Below the pieces are notes generated by a model. That model saw only the letters and a list, made by a program, of their open reading frames with translations. It had not been told where the DNA came from and did no database searches. A DNA stretch of 6,053 nucleotides from an uncultured Capnocytophaga sp. (GTDB lineage Bacteria > Bacteroidota > Bacteroidia > Flavobacteriales > Flavobacteriaceae). Made by a program: the position numbers and the translations under genes. The stretch lies in assembly GCA_915070235.1 (NCBI GenBank), contig CAJZFM010000140.1:1-6053 (forward strand), in the 5' to 3' direction. Below, one piece after another: positions 5,828-6,053 of this stretch. Each line of letters begins with the position of its first letter. Within the stretch, counting starts at the first letter, position 1.

Positions 5828-6027
5828 TTATACATTTTTGAGAAACTTGAAGATAAACCCTAATAAATCTTTGTGATTTCCAGCTTTAGGGTTTCCATCC
5901 AATTGAACGTAAGCTAAGTCTAATTTCTTCTTGCTTAATAAATTCAACTATATTCACTGAAAGCTCCCATTTTACTCCATTTGTTCAAGTAGTAATAGGA
6001 CATTATTGCTCTTAAATTCTTTTTTTC
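5828..6027 (-). pseudogene. Decayed transposase fragment, probably IS5 family
   Basis: Read on the minus strand, one frame from 6027 gives a 27-residue stretch that includes YYYLNKWSKMG and ends at a TGA (5946-5944). The neighbouring frame takes over from about 5947 with LLSKKKLDLAYVQLDG, then GNHKDL, and stops at 5830-5828. From memory, IS5-group transposases contain a YYYFxKW(S/Q)xxG helix, then LDLSxVQLDGSHT around the first catalytic Asp, and later a (S)GNHHDL motif. The order and spacing of the first two fit. The third follows QLDG almost directly, which suggests roughly 30 or more codons were deleted between them. The upstream LRAI also joins directly to the YYY helix, hinting at a second deletion. 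Further stops lie in that frame at 6028-6030 and beyond, so the piece is non-coding. The right edge cuts off the rest, and no terminal inverted repeat could be identified. It points toward the receptor gene and ends about 100 bases from its start. Confidence 0.62.
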
Positions 6028-6053
6028 CTACAATTAAAAAAAATAATCCATTT

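Overview
The window most likely comes from a member of the Bacteroidota, probably class Flavobacteriia. Two things point there. A GH3-family protein, a DUF2797 protein and a large outer-membrane beta-barrel receptor with a carboxypeptidase-regulatory-like N-terminus are found together. Promoter-like sites also fit the Bacteroidota TAnnTTTG -7 element, with A-rich translation-start regions instead of strong Shine-Dalgarno sequences. A Capnocytophaga-like oral or commensal flavobacterium is a guess from overall composition and gene types; nothing in the window proves the genus.

Left part (1-945, minus strand): a compact, AT-rich run of three unrecognised envelope genes. In transcription order they encode a 162-residue four-helix membrane protein, a 103-residue three-helix membrane protein whose start overlaps the previous stop by 11 bases, and, 10 bases further on, a lipoprotein that runs off the left edge of the window. 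The lipoprotein is easy to miss because only its first 48 codons are present. The run follows the GH3 gene on the same strand after 49 bases with no visible promoter or terminator.

Middle part (995-3405): a GH3-superfamily adenylating enzyme (minus strand) and a zinc-ribbon DUF2797 protein (plus strand) are divergently transcribed. Their likely promoters sit face to face in about 80 bp. The GH3 promoter straddles the DUF2797 start codon, and the two -7 elements form the arms of an inverted repeat, so the two genes probably influence each other's transcription.

Right part (3407-6053, minus strand): a complete TonB-dependent-receptor-like outer-membrane protein of 774 residues ends one base from the DUF2797 stop codon. 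Upstream of it lie two perfect TAnnTTTG elements, then a decayed transposase fragment that resembles the IS5 group, carries stops and a frame change, and continues toward the right edge.

The core genes (GH3, DUF2797) are about 43-52% GC in sampled lines, the receptor about 38%, and the small membrane genes about 30%. This suggests the left cluster is accessory DNA. No RNA gene, CRISPR array or complete mobile element is visible.
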